This document shows positions 39,284-48,553 of a DNA stretch of 64,000 nt, one piece after another. The notes under the pieces are model-generated. The model saw nothing but the letters and a program-made list of their open reading frames with translations. It did no database searches and had not been told where the DNA came from. Each line of letters opens with the position of its first letter. Within the stretch, counting starts at the first letter, position 1. The position numbers and the translations under genes are program-made. This DNA comes from Bradyrhizobium sp. CB1650 (GTDB lineage Bacteria; Pseudomonadota; Alphaproteobacteria; Rhizobiales; Xanthobacteraceae), in assembly GCF_029761915.1 (NCBI RefSeq), contig NZ_CP121695.1, positions 8,213,501 through 8,277,500 on the forward strand. The letters are read 5' to 3'.

Positions 39284-40246
39284 TCAGTCTCCTGCTGTTG
39301 AAAGGCTGTAGTCGCCGGCGGCGCCAAGCCCCGAGACCAGGGCGAGCTCAGCGAGGCGACGGTCAGTACCGCGCCCCGCCAGCACGGGGATAATGTTGAT
39401 GGTCTCGGCGATCAGGGCACGCGGAACCGTGATGACGGCTTCCTGGATGAGTTGCTCGAGCCGCCGCAGCGCTCCGAGCGCGCTGCCCGCATGGATAGTG
39501 CCGATGCCCCCGGGGTGACCGGTGCCCCAGGCCTTGAGCAGGTCGAGCGCCTCGGCACCGCGGACCTCTCCAATCGGGATACGATCGGGACGCAGTCGCA
39601 ACGAGGACCGAACGAGGTCCGATAGCGTGGCCACACCATCTTTTGTCCGCAAAGCGACGAGATTGGGTGCCTTGCACTGCAGCTCGCGCGTATCTTCGAT
39701 CAGCACGACCCGATCGGAGCTCTTCGCGACCTCGGCCAGGAGCGCGTTCGTCAAGGTTGTCTTGCCGGTCGATGTCCCGCCGGCGACGAGGATATTCCTC
39801 CGTGCGGCGACCGCATCCTTCAGGGTCCTGGCCTGCTCCGAGGTCATAATCCCCGTGGCGACGTAGTCGTCGAGCGTAAACACGGCGACGGCGGGCTTGC
39901 GGATAGCAAAGGTCGGTGCTGCAACGACCGGAGGCAAAAGACCTTCGAAGCGCTCGCCGGTCCCAGGCAGTTCGGCCGAGATCCGTGGCGAACCGGCATG
40001 CACCTCGGCACCGACGTGATGCGCTACCAGGCGAACAATGCGTTCGCCATCCGCTGCGGACAGAGTTTCGCCTGTGTCGATCAGGCCATTCGATAACCGG
40101 TCGACCCACAGCCGCCCATCTGGGTTGAGCATTACCTCGATGATCGTTTCATCTTCGAGGTAGCCAGCAACCGCCGAGCCAAGCGCGCTGCGCAGCATTC
40201 GCGCACCGCGCGAACTCGCTTCCGATTGAATAGAATGGATTGCCAC
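39284..40246 (-). CDS. trbB: Conjugal transfer ATPase TrbB
   Basis: VirB11-like hexameric ATPase on the cytoplasmic face of the mating channel. 320 residues with Walker [19 protein letters not shown] near residue 155, the Asp box ED in [11 protein letters not shown], Walker B-like [19 protein letters not shown], and a His box [15 protein letters not shown]. First gene of the trb cluster proper; its usual upstream neighbour (the ribbon-helix-helix gene after traG) is displaced by an MFS gene. Confidence 0.93.
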   Translation of the reverse strand: MAIHSIQSEASSRGARMLRSALGSAVAGYLEDETIIEVMLNPDGRLWVDRLSNGLIDTGETLSAADGERIVRLVAHHVGAEVHAGSPRISAELPGTGERFEGLLPPVVAAPTFAIRKPAVAVFTLDDYVATGIMTSEQARTLKDAVAARRNILVAGGTSTGKTTLTNALLAEVAKSSDRVVLIEDTRELQCKAPNLVALRTKDGVATLSDLVRSSLRLRPDRIPIGEVRGAEALDLLKAWGTGHPGGIGTIHAGSALGALRRLEQLIQEAVITVPRALIAETINIIPVLAGRGTDRRLAELALVSGLGAAGDYSLSTAGD

Positions 40247-40342
40247 CGTTCGCCCCCACGAATGAGGACGCCCAAAGAGCGCCCTCAGATGGGGACAATT
40301 AGAAAAGCGACCGATGGACTTGGCGCAACAAGCGCTTTCGGT

Positions 40343-40374
40343 GATCGTAGGCTGGCGTACAAAAAGAAAGACTG
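40343..40374. repeat. Direct repeat, copy 1, upstream of trbB
   Basis: 32-bp sequence beginning GATCGTAGGCTGGCGTA, matching 41839-41870 at 28 of 32 positions in the same orientation. The two copies bracket the MFS transporter gene. Confidence 0.85.
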
Positions 40375-40427
40375 AGAACCGATTTTTGACGGCGACTTAA
40401 TCGTATCAGTTCGCCGCGAGTTGCTGC

Positions 40428-41762
40428 TCACCACTCCGCATCGTGATCCGCGGGCAGGAGGATGACCGAATCCTCATACAATCCAACTGACTCGACAGCG
40501 CAGGAAACATCAGTCGGCTTGAAGAAGAGGATTGAAGTCATCCACGAAGCGATGGATCGGCGCCAGGGCATCGCGAACCAGACCAACGCCGCGATCTGCA
40601 GTGCTACATTGAGACCGAACGCGACTTGATAGGCTTGGACGGACCTATGGCCATCATTCGCAGACCATTGCTCCAAGATAAGACCTGTCGCGTATTGTGC
40701 CAGAAACGCCCAACCAAAGTGCAAAACGTTCAAGGCGCCGTTGGCACGACCGGCAAGCTCCGGCGGAAAGTAATCCGCTATCGCGGCGAAGCTGACCACG
40801 GTTGCCGTTCCGACAATTGCGACAACAGACCAAGGCAAGATGGATGGCAGAGGCGCTCGCAGGATCAAGGCAAACTCAGCTGCGATAAATAGTACTGCAA
40901 CCAGCGCCAATATTGTCTCCGCCCCGATTCCCCTTCGTTTGATGCAATGGACCGTCATACCGAACAACCAGGCACCACCGCTAAGTACGATCGACATCAT
41001 GAAAAGCTGTCTGACGAGACTTGCGCGATCAAGCCCCTCCACGTCGGTCATCCATGGCGATGCCCACAATCCCTGCAGGGACCAGGCCGATCCAATACAA
41101 GCCGCCGACAACGGGGCCGTTCGCCAAAAGCGCCGATCGCCGAAAACGGAACTAAGGGTCGCGGGGGTTGACGCCATCGATGAGACAATGCCTCGTTCGG
41201 GCACCACGACATAGATGAGAGCGGCCGTCGCACCGGTAGCCGCCGCCAGGATCCCAAAGAGCTGCCGCCAGCCCATCCAGGCGAGCAGGTGTTCGACGGG
41301 AGCCGTAGCGGTCACCGCTCCTAGCGACCCCAGCATGATCATGTAGCCGTTAAGCAAGGCAACTCGTTCCCTGGGGAACCAAAGAATGATGGACTTCAGT
41401 CCTGCCGTCAGCGCCGCCGCCACGCCAAGCCCGATCATGGCACGCGCGATCAAGAGCGACAGGAAGCCAGTCGACGCTGCGAACACTCCGGCGCCCACTG
41501 CTGCGAGCAAGAGCAAAACACTCTGGACGCGACGCGGGCCAAAGCGGTCCAACAATATGCCGACGGGGATCTGAGCCGCCGCGAAAACAAGGAAATAGAC
41601 TGACGTAAGCAACCCGAGATCGGCAGACCCAAGCCCGGTATCCGAGCTGAGACGACTGGCGATCAAAGCGTTGATCGTTCGAAACAGATACGAAAGATAG
41701 TAACCAGCAGCAAACGGGAGAAATACGCGCGCGGTGAGACGCCATGCCCCTGAAACTTGCAT
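40428..41762 (-). CDS. MFS transporter inserted in the trb region
   Basis: A 444-residue major facilitator superfamily permease with about 12 transmembrane helices. The A-motif is between helices 2 and 3 (GILLDRFGPRR) and the ARAMIGLGVAAALTAGLKS stretch is in helix 4. The last about 35 residues are a hydrophilic tail. It most resembles nitrate/oxalate-type or general MFS_1 antiporters; the substrate is unknown. It lies between the traG/RHH pair and trbB on the same strand, where these genes are normally contiguous, and is flanked by imperfect 32-bp direct repeats, which suggests it is cargo added to the conjugation operon. Confidence 0.8.
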   Translation of the reverse strand: MQVSGAWRLTARVFLPFAAGYYLSYLFRTINALIASRLSSDTGLGSADLGLLTSVYFLVFAAAQIPVGILLDRFGPRRVQSVLLLLAAVGAGVFAASTGFLSLLIARAMIGLGVAAALTAGLKSIILWFPRERVALLNGYMIMLGSLGAVTATAPVEHLLAWMGWRQLFGILAAATGATAALIYVVVPERGIVSSMASTPATLSSVFGDRRFWRTAPLSAACIGSAWSLQGLWASPWMTDVEGLDRASLVRQLFMMSIVLSGGAWLFGMTVHCIKRRGIGAETILALVAVLFIAAEFALILRAPLPSILPWSVVAIVGTATVVSFAAIADYFPPELAGRANGALNVLHFGWAFLAQYATGLILEQWSANDGHRSVQAYQVAFGLNVALQIAALVWFAMPWRRSIASWMTSILFFKPTDVSCAVESVGLYEDSVILLPADHDAEW

Positions 41763-41838
41763 GCTGACCCTTCTTGCTCCTCAACTCATTGGAGCCGATA
41801 GCGCGTCCAGCTTTTTGTTGGCTTGGCCAAATTGCTAC

Positions 41839-41870
41839 GATCGTAGGTTGGCGTAGAAAAAGAAGGACCG
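41839..41870. repeat. Direct repeat, copy 2, downstream of the RHH gene
   Basis: 32-bp partner of 40343-40374 (GATCGTAGGTTGGCGTA start), four mismatches, same orientation. It lies in the 135-bp gap between the ribbon-helix-helix gene and the MFS gene. Confidence 0.85.
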
Positions 41871-41897
41871 GCGAAATGGTCCGCCTACATGGTTCAA

Positions 41898-42323
41898 TCA
41901 GGTTTCTTCGGCCGGTACCTGACGGCGGATATCTTCTGGAATCTCGCGGAGAAAGCTTTGCCCCTTTTGCAAGCGGCGCCCGAGCGCCTCGACAAATCCT
42001 TCGAAGCGCTCCCTACCCTTTATTTGCGCGGCCGATTGCGCATCGTTGGGCAAAGGTGGCGTAATCGTGAGCCAGAAACGGATGAAGAGACCCAAGGTCT
42101 CGGCCGTCAAACCAACGTCACGCTCCAGCCTCTGCATCTGACGCGACAGCCGATCCAGGCGACGGGTAAACGCCGCCTCCCGCCTGTCCGCTCCATCGGG
42201 CGAAAGAAAGGAGGCGACCGCAGCTTCCACGATGGCAGACCGGGAAAGCCTCTTGCGATCGGCGAGCTCCGAGATCTGTTTCAGCAGCTCTGGCGGAAAA
42301 TATACGTTCATCCGGTCGCGCAT
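41898..42323 (-). CDS. CopG-like ribbon-helix-helix protein
   Basis: A 141-residue protein with an N-terminal ribbon-helix-helix (MNVYFPPELLKQISELADRK then LSRSAIVEAAVASFL) and a C-terminal domain of unknown function. Such a gene is regularly found between traG and trbB in alphaproteobacterial ICEs and may regulate the cluster or act at oriT. It starts 7 bp after the traG stop. Confidence 0.85.
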   Translation of the reverse strand: MRDRMNVYFPPELLKQISELADRKRLSRSAIVEAAVASFLSPDGADRREAAFTRRLDRLSRQMQRLERDVGLTAETLGLFIRFWLTITPPLPNDAQSAAQIKGRERFEGFVEALGRRLQKGQSFLREIPEDIRRQVPAEET

Positions 42324-42329
42324 ATTGCT

Positions 42330-44318
42330 TCAGAGCTCCATACCGTCATTGGGATCCATGGTGACTTGACGCGCGACACCGCGCATCTGCTGGCGTATGA
42401 GCCGGGACTGGCGGACCGCGTCCTCGTCGTCGTCAAGAACGGCGGCAAATTCCTCTGCCGGCGTTGGTTCGGTCGTTTCCTTGGCGATCGCGACGTGATC
42501 AGGGAGTTCGGGCTCACGACGGAGCCCGCTGTTTGCCGTGTCTCCCTCGGCCTCCGCGCCTCTGGCAGTTGGACCTCCCGCCGGTTTCAGCACTTCGAGC
42601 GCTGACCATCCGTCTGTTCGCGATGGCCGACCGGATGCCGCCGGATCGGGCGGCGGCAAGACACGCTCGGTGAATCGCCGATCCTCATAGTAGCGGACCT
42701 TCTTCGCCCTGATCGGCGCCGTCCCTGCCACCATGACGATCTCGTCCATCGGTGGAAGCTGCATGACTTCGCCCGGCGTCAGCAGCGGCCTTGCCGTCTC
42801 CTGGCGCGAGACCATCAGGTGCCCCAGCCAGGGATTCAACCTATGACCGGCGTAGTTCTTCATCGCCCGCATTTCGGTCGCAGTGCCCAACGCATCGGAC
42901 ACCCGCTTGGCGGTCCGCTCGTCGTTGGTCGCGAAGCTGACGCGGACGTGACAATTGTCGAGGATGGCGTTGTTGGGTCCGTAGGCCTTCTCGATCTGAT
43001 TGAGAGACTGCGCGATCAAGAAACTCTTGATGCCGTACCCCGCCATGAAGGCGAGCGCGGACTCGAAGAAATCAAGACGCCCCAGCGCCGGGAACTCGTC
43101 AAGCATCATCAGGACTCGATGCCGGCGGTCACCGGTGTGCAGGTCCTCGGTCAGGCGCCGGCCGATCTGATTCAGCACGAGACGAATTAGCGGCTTCGTC
43201 CGTGAGATATCCGAGGGAGGCACCACAAGATACAGCGTCGTAGGGCGGCTATCTGCGATTAAATCAGCGATCCGCCAATCACAGCGGCGGGTCACCTGGG
43301 CGACGACAGGATCACGGTAAAGCCCGAGGAACGACATCGCGGTGGATAGGACGCCAGAACGTTCATTCTCCGACTTGTTGAGCAGTTCTCTCGCGGTCGA
43401 AGCGACCACGGGATGCGCACCCTGCTCGCCAAGATGGGGCGTTGTCATCATCGCCTTCAGCGTCGCCTCGATGGGCCGCTTCGGGTCGGACAGAAAACCG
43501 GCCACGCCGGCCAACGTCTTGTCCGCCTCGGCATAGAGGACATGGAGGATGGCGCCGACCAGGAGCGAATGACTGGTCTTCTCCCAATGGTTCCGCTTGT
43601 CGAGTGAGCCTTCGGGGTCAACCAGAACGTCGGCGACGTTCTGGACGTCACGAACCTCCCATTCCCCGCGCCGGACCTCGAGCAGCGGATTGTAAGCTGA
43701 GGATTTCGGGTTGGTCGGGTCGAACAACAGCACGCGGCCATGTTGCGAGCGAAAGCCGGCCGTCAGTTGCCAGTTCTCACCTTTGATGTCGTGCACAATG
43801 GCCGAGCCCGACCAGGCCAGCAACGAAGGAACGACCAAGCCCACACCCTTACCGGACCGAGTGGGCGCAAAGCACAAGACGTGCTCCGGCCCGTCATGGC
43901 GCAGGTAGTCGTGGTCGAGCTTGCCCAGCACCACACCATCCGGGCCAAGAAGTCCGGCCGCTCGAACCTCTTCCGCATCAGCCCAGCGCGCCGAGCCATA
44001 AGTCTCGACGTTCTTGGCCTCGCGCGCCCGCCACACCGACATGCCGATCGCCGCCGCGATCGAAACGACGGTCCCCGACGCCGCGATGAAGCTACCCTCG
44101 ACAAAGACCTGCGGCGCATAGGCGTCGTAGACGAACCACCACCAGAAGAAGACCGGTGGGTAATAGATTTTGAAGCCGAACAGCTCAAACCAGGGTCGCC
44201 CAAGCTCCGGCTGCCAGGCGAGCCGCCAAGCCGTCCACTCAGTTGCCCCCCAGATGGCCACTAAAACGATCAGGCCGACAACGATCACTTGTCCCCAGAG
44301 GATTTTGGTTCCGGACAT
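42330..44318 (-). CDS. traG: Type IV coupling protein TraG (VirD4-like)
   Basis: Inner-membrane ATPase that hands the relaxase-DNA complex to the mating channel. 662 residues: two N-terminal transmembrane helices (about 8-27 and 75-95), Walker A APTRSGKGVGLVVPSL near residue 150, Walker B VLMMLDEFPALGRLDF, and the AQSLNQIEKAYG segment of the TraG family. It follows the relaxase gene (36-bp gap) and precedes the RHH gene. Intact. Confidence 0.93.
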   Translation of the reverse strand: MSGTKILWGQVIVVGLIVLVAIWGATEWTAWRLAWQPELGRPWFELFGFKIYYPPVFFWWWFVYDAYAPQVFVEGSFIAASGTVVSIAAAIGMSVWRAREAKNVETYGSARWADAEEVRAAGLLGPDGVVLGKLDHDYLRHDGPEHVLCFAPTRSGKGVGLVVPSLLAWSGSAIVHDIKGENWQLTAGFRSQHGRVLLFDPTNPKSSAYNPLLEVRRGEWEVRDVQNVADVLVDPEGSLDKRNHWEKTSHSLLVGAILHVLYAEADKTLAGVAGFLSDPKRPIEATLKAMMTTPHLGEQGAHPVVASTARELLNKSENERSGVLSTAMSFLGLYRDPVVAQVTRRCDWRIADLIADSRPTTLYLVVPPSDISRTKPLIRLVLNQIGRRLTEDLHTGDRRHRVLMMLDEFPALGRLDFFESALAFMAGYGIKSFLIAQSLNQIEKAYGPNNAILDNCHVRVSFATNDERTAKRVSDALGTATEMRAMKNYAGHRLNPWLGHLMVSRQETARPLLTPGEVMQLPPMDEIVMVAGTAPIRAKKVRYYEDRRFTERVLPPPDPAASGRPSRTDGWSALEVLKPAGGPTARGAEAEGDTANSGLRREPELPDHVAIAKETTEPTPAEEFAAVLDDDEDAVRQSRLIRQQMRGVARQVTMDPNDGMEL

Positions 44319-44354
44319 CTGGAACGCCCTTCCGCAACTGAATTGGAGAGATTG

Positions 44355-46118
44355 CTAGAGGCCGAGGTCGCGCTTTCGACCAAAGGCCCATTCGATACCG
44401 CCGCCGTCCTTCACGACGCCGGTGACGTGCTGGCCGAGCCTCTTTTCGAGTTCGCGCGACCAGGGCACGAAGTGGAAGCCGAGCCCGTTGTCGATCATGG
44501 CGAAGCGCCCCGAGCTGAGCGTCAGCCGGCGGCGGTACGTGCCCGCCACATGCTCCCCGGACGCGGCGTTCACATGAGGCAGGCTGGCGTCGGCCGAGAC
44601 TTTTGAAGCCACCTCGTCCAGCTCGCGTCGGCGCAACGTGTTCAGGAGGTCGCGCTGCAGAATGACGCGCTGTCCCTGCCGTCGCGCCAGACCTTCCTGA
44701 ACCAGATGCTCGGCGCGCGCTTTCATGGCGTTGCGGGTCTCTCGGCCGAATCCACCCATGGCGAGCGGCATGGGATCTCGGTCAACCAGCCTGTGGTCGA
44801 GCCAGGTGGCCCCTCTCGCAGTGATCTGCTCACGGAGATCGAGATCGGAACGGGTTGCGAGCACTACGGTTGGCCGCGGATCGCCGGCTTGGCCGAAGCG
44901 TCGGACTTCAACGATGCCGCCCGCTGGCGGAGCATATTCGAAAGCCTCTAGGCCTCGAAAGCGCACGTGGTGCGCCCGTCCATCTGTCCCATCGATCAGG
45001 GCATAGGCCTCGCCGGTCAGTTCGTCATGCAGTCCTCGGTCGACCAGTCGTCCGATGATCTGAGATGTCGGCTGTTCACCCTCGATGACGTAGTCGGAAA
45101 TGCCGCGAGCTTCTCCGCGCTCGGTGAAGGCGCGGTGCATGGTCTTGATGATGTCGCCGCGCATGCCGAGGTCGCGCAAGCTGCGCTCGGCTTCCAGCCC
45201 GACCATCCACTCCCCGGGCGCGGCGGATGCAGCAAGGCCCATCTTCTCCAGGTGCTGAAGGCGACCGATCATCAAACGCCTGATCTCGGGATCGGACTTG
45301 CCGGGATTCTCTGGGCGAAGATCGATATAGCCGGTCTCATCTGCCGCCAGCCGGATCTCCCGATCGAGCCGCGTCCATCGCTCCGCTGTAACTTCCCTCT
45401 CCAGCGAATTGCGGATCTCGTGCTCTGGTTTTGGTCCCAGTTCGATGGCGACCAGTTCCTCGGCGCGTGAGCGCAGGCCCTGGCTGATGTAGTCGCGGGA
45501 GATCACGAGATCCGTCCCTTCCTCATCTATTCCCCGAACGAGAAGATGAACATGAGGGTTGTCGGTGTTCCAATGATCGACAGCCACCCAATCAAGCCGC
45601 GTGCCGAGATCGGTCTCCATCTGCTTGACGAGATCGCGGGTGAAGGCCTTGAGCTCGGTCATGTCGCCGGCGTCCTCTGGCGAGACGATGAACCGGAAAT
45701 GGTGGCGGTCGCCCTTGCAGCGTTCGGCGAAGGCGGTGTTATCAGCACGGTCGCTGCCAGCATCGAACATCTCGGCCCGCTGACCGCTTCGGGTCACGCC
45801 GTCGCGCTTCAGATATGAAAGGTGGGCGGTCAGTGGCGCTGACCGGAAGGCTCGCCCTTTGTGACGAACCACGCGCGCTTTCACCACGACGCGCCGCGTC
45901 GGGCTGAACAATCTGGCGCGGCTGAAGGCGAGGCGCCCCCGGCCAAACGTGGAGCGCCCATAGGCCGCCGAACGCCTGCCCGACCGTGTCTGACCCGAGG
46001 TGTGTCCTGCTTTCTTCGCCGCCCGCAGCACCTGGTTAATGAAGCTCTTGGGCTTCGGCGAGCGCGTGCTGCGGATGCGCCCAGGCCGAATTTGCAGATC
46101 GCTGTCGCCCACGCTCAC
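44355..46118 (-). CDS. Relaxase (VirD2-like, DUF3363 type; RlxS-like)
   Basis: The nuclease that nicks oriT and leads the transferred strand. The start is GTG 46118, because GGGAGG lies 7 nt before it and the product then begins MSVGDSDLQIRPGRIRS, the family start; the frame opens at TTG 46133. 587 residues: a basic N-terminus, a candidate catalytic tyrosine in AHLSYLKRDGVTR (about residue 108), the metal-binding motif NTDNPHVHLLVRG near residue 190, then a long DUF3363 region. The same relaxase class (RlxS) serves the Mesorhizobium symbiosis ICEs. An oriT-like region lies directly upstream. Confidence 0.9.
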   Translation of the reverse strand: MSVGDSDLQIRPGRIRSTRSPKPKSFINQVLRAAKKAGHTSGQTRSGRRSAAYGRSTFGRGRLAFSRARLFSPTRRVVVKARVVRHKGRAFRSAPLTAHLSYLKRDGVTRSGQRAEMFDAGSDRADNTAFAERCKGDRHHFRFIVSPEDAGDMTELKAFTRDLVKQMETDLGTRLDWVAVDHWNTDNPHVHLLVRGIDEEGTDLVISRDYISQGLRSRAEELVAIELGPKPEHEIRNSLEREVTAERWTRLDREIRLAADETGYIDLRPENPGKSDPEIRRLMIGRLQHLEKMGLAASAAPGEWMVGLEAERSLRDLGMRGDIIKTMHRAFTERGEARGISDYVIEGEQPTSQIIGRLVDRGLHDELTGEAYALIDGTDGRAHHVRFRGLEAFEYAPPAGGIVEVRRFGQAGDPRPTVVLATRSDLDLREQITARGATWLDHRLVDRDPMPLAMGGFGRETRNAMKARAEHLVQEGLARRQGQRVILQRDLLNTLRRRELDEVASKVSADASLPHVNAASGEHVAGTYRRRLTLSSGRFAMIDNGLGFHFVPWSRELEKRLGQHVTGVVKDGGGIEWAFGRKRDLGL

Positions 46119-46159
46119 GGCAAGGCCTCCCAACTATCGAAAACGTACACGGTGCCGAA

Positions 46160-46390
46160 AACGCCTTTGATTGCATTAATCAAAATGCAAGGCGCGGCAC
46201 GCGCCCCGACCGACCGGCACGCCAGAACACAAGCCATGTCAATGGCTTGCGGTTCGACCGGCGAGCCCCTTTTATCTCGCCGTCCTGCCGTCGTGGTCTC
46301 TCGGTCGCCGATTCCCGAAGAAGCCGCCGCGACTTGGCAGCCAACTCGCGACCCGAAGGGCCGAGACACCCGAAGGGTGGCTCGGTGAGG
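46160..46390. other. Candidate origin of transfer (oriT)
   Basis: The gap between the relaxase and the transglycosylase genes has three inverted repeats: TTTGATT-5 nt-AATCAAA (46166-46184), CAAGCCAT-4 nt-ATGGCTTG (46230-46249), and CCGAGACACCC-GAA-GGGTGGCTCGG (46361-46385, one mismatch). Between the second and third lies GTCCTGC (46282-46288), similar to the IncP/VirD2 nick core ATCCTGC. Location upstream of the relaxase gene and the repeat pattern fit oriT; nicking is not shown. Confidence 0.5.
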
Positions 46391-46463
46391 AGCGAAGCGA
46401 CGAGTAGAGCGCGGGCCGAAGGCATCGCCCATACGCCATCGGCTTGCGAACCCACATACTTAG

Positions 46464-47294
46464 TCATTGCGATACTCCCGAATCCGGTCGAGGGACGAAC
46501 ATGCCAATAGGCCGGGGGACCATGGGCGAAACATCGGGCGCCGAGTTTACGGTCGTGAGACCGCTCGACGGCATGAGCGGCAGCAACCGACCGCGCGCTT
46601 TCATGAGATCGGATCGCCTAACGAATAGCGTCGCAGCTGCTGATGACTGTCCACCGAACGTCCACCTCGGCGGCAGTTCGATGGCAAGCAGATTTGCAAG
46701 CTTTGCGACGTATGCTCGCGTCTCGTCTGGCAGAGAGCCGCCGGCGAGATGCTCTTCATAGCGAGATGGTCCCACGTTGTACGCGGCAAACGCGCCTGGC
46801 GATCCATATCGGTCGATCAGTTCTCGCAGATAGGCTGTGCCGGCAAGAATGTTGTCGTGCGGGTCGTAGGGGTCGTTCCCGAGATTGTAGCGCTCGCGAA
46901 GTTCGGCCCAAGTCGCCGGCATGATTTGCATCAGGCCCATTGCGCCTTTTGGCGATCTGGCGTGCACGTCACCAGCACTCTCGATGCTTTGGACTGATCG
47001 GATCCAATTCGGCGCAATCGCAAAGCGTTGTGAGGCTTCCTTGATGAAACCGGCAAATGAGTGAGCGGTCTGACTGATCGCCGGCTGGGCGGCTGATCCG
47101 CTCTGGGCCAAGGCAGCACTGTCGAACGAGGTCAGAAGAAGCATCAGGGGCACGACAGTACAAAGGCGCGTGCCTGACCGTCTCAAGCACGCGGTAGGGC
47201 TCGCACCAGCCTTGCAGACATCGATCGAGACGGAGGACGGATCCCGCAATCGATCGAACAGGGGCATGGCGACGAGAACACGCCGGATACGCAC
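46464..47294 (-). CDS. Lytic transglycosylase (VirB1-like)
   Basis: Periplasmic muramidase that opens peptidoglycan for the mating channel. About 276 residues from GTG 47294, with the GGGAGGA site inside the end of traF; GTG 47300 is an alternative. A signal-like hydrophobic stretch (VVPLMLLLTSFDSAALAQ) lies near residues 48-65. The SLT domain has the catalytic glutamate in SVQSIESAGD, then GAMGLMQIMPATW and AAYNVGPSRY. Typical gene between traF and the relaxase. Confidence 0.88.
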   Translation of the reverse strand: MRIRRVLVAMPLFDRLRDPSSVSIDVCKAGASPTACLRRSGTRLCTVVPLMLLLTSFDSAALAQSGSAAQPAISQTAHSFAGFIKEASQRFAIAPNWIRSVQSIESAGDVHARSPKGAMGLMQIMPATWAELRERYNLGNDPYDPHDNILAGTAYLRELIDRYGSPGAFAAYNVGPSRYEEHLAGGSLPDETRAYVAKLANLLAIELPPRWTFGGQSSAAATLFVRRSDLMKARGRLLPLMPSSGLTTVNSAPDVSPMVPRPIGMFVPRPDSGVSQ

Positions 47295-47296
47295 GA

Positions 47297-47809
47297 TCAC
47301 TCCTCCCGCGTCCACACCGGCATCGCATGGCCGATCACGGCAGACGCCGGAAGAAATCCAAAGTACCGGCCGTCAAGAGAGTCGTCCGACTGCCAGTTCA
47401 TCAGAAACAGCTCGCCGTCGCCGACAACGCGGCAGCCCTGCCATTTCGGCAACGGCCGGCCGCGTCCGTCGCGATCCCGCGCTTCCCCCATTTCAATGTC
47501 ATCGACCGAGATCGTGGGCCCGCTTCTGCAGACCGTCTGCCCGGGCAGCGCAAGGACCCGCTTGAGCATGGGGACGCCGATGGGCAGATAGCCGTTAAGG
47601 TCAAGGAACGTCGCGAGCGGCTCCGGCGGCTGCACGGCGACCAGCTCGGTAATGTGGAAGCGTTCAGCCGCTCGCAGGCGATAGAGACCGATCGGCACGC
47701 TTGCCGATGCATTCCAGATGTAGAGCGGCAGCGGCTCCAGGACGAGTGTCACGACGAGCGCGGCAGTGGCACCAAACGTTACCGCCAGCGTCTTCAAGCG
47801 TCCCATCAT
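47297..47809 (-). CDS. traF: Conjugative transfer signal peptidase TraF
   Basis: S26-family serine protease; in RP4, TraF matures and cyclises the TrbC pilin. From ATG 47809 it has 170 residues, an N-terminal membrane anchor (about 8-28), the catalytic serine in ASVPIGLYRL and the lysine in LKRVLALPGQTV. It overlaps the DUF2840 stop and the start of the transglycosylase gene. Intact. Confidence 0.9.
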   Translation of the reverse strand: MMGRLKTLAVTFGATAALVVTLVLEPLPLYIWNASASVPIGLYRLRAAERFHITELVAVQPPEPLATFLDLNGYLPIGVPMLKRVLALPGQTVCRSGPTISVDDIEMGEARDRDGRGRPLPKWQGCRVVGDGELFLMNWQSDDSLDGRYFGFLPASAVIGHAMPVWTREE

Positions 47810-48270
47810 CGCATTACCCTCTGCCGGTGAAGCCAAGCCTGGTGGCGCGCTTTCGTATACGGGCGCGGGTTTTCGTTGACGGACAAACGGTTATGAACGT
47901 GATGCCAATGATCAGGCGCGACATCAGCGGGATCGATGCCGAGTGCCTCAACGGCATCGGCCATCTGCAGCACGCGCTCCACCTTCGGCCAGCCGGACAG
48001 ACGCAGCAAGATCTCTCCGCCGGGTGTCACATAAGGGACGGTGGAGCAGCGCTGTCCCGGCGCGACCGCGCGCAGGATATCGATGCGCGATATGATCGTG
48101 CCAAAGTCGTTGGAGGTCCAACGGACGAAAGCAAAGATGCTGCCAGGCGCGAATGACAGGACGCGCCGGTGGCGATCAAGCTTCAGATCCTTGACGATGC
48201 GACCGAACCGGATACGGTTTTCGATACGCTTCTCGACCCACAGCACCTCCACTTCGGTGAGATCGCTCAT
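47806..48270 (-). CDS. DUF2840 protein
   Basis: 154 residues of the DUF2840 family, constantly found between the partition/replication genes and traF in these ICE modules; function unknown. The N-terminal half carries FGRIVKDLKLDRHRRVLSF and the C-terminal half DHWHHVHNRLSVNE. Translationally coupled to traF. Confidence 0.85.
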   Translation of the reverse strand: MSDLTEVEVLWVEKRIENRIRFGRIVKDLKLDRHRRVLSFAPGSIFAFVRWTSNDFGTIISRIDILRAVAPGQRCSTVPYVTPGGEILLRLSGWPKVERVLQMADAVEALGIDPADVAPDHWHHVHNRLSVNENPRPYTKARHQAWLHRQRVMR

Positions 48271-48483
48271 GCTGCCGCTCCCGGAGAGGTCAATGGGGAG
48301 TCGTAAGTATTAGCGGTGAAGCACCTGTGCGGCTTCTGCCGATGAGGATTGGCGGCCCGCGGTTGCCAGTCGCCTGCGATGCGGTTTCCAGCTTGGTCCG
48401 TTAGAAGAAATCCGAAGGATTTCTGGTTAGTAAAGTTAGAGCGGCTGGAAAGCGCGCAGAAACAAGCTCTTAAGCTCGATTCC

Positions 48484-48548
48484 GGTCCCCGATAGCACGA
48501 GGATCGGGTCCCCGATAGCACGAGGGTTATGGTCCCCGATAGCACGAG
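48484..48548. repeat. Three 18-bp iterons beside repA
   Basis: Three identical copies of GGTCCCCGATAGCACGAG at 48484-48501, 48507-48524 and 48531-48548, with 23- and 24-bp periods, all in the same orientation, just past the repA stop. Spacing near two helical turns is typical of initiator-binding iterons of a replication origin. Confidence 0.9.
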
Positions 48549-48553
48549 CTGAT

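Noticed and set aside
48484..48548. Possible CRISPR array
   Set aside because: Only three 18-bp repeats with 5-6-bp gaps and no spacer-like sequence; they are iterons by position beside repA. No other regular repeat array was seen.
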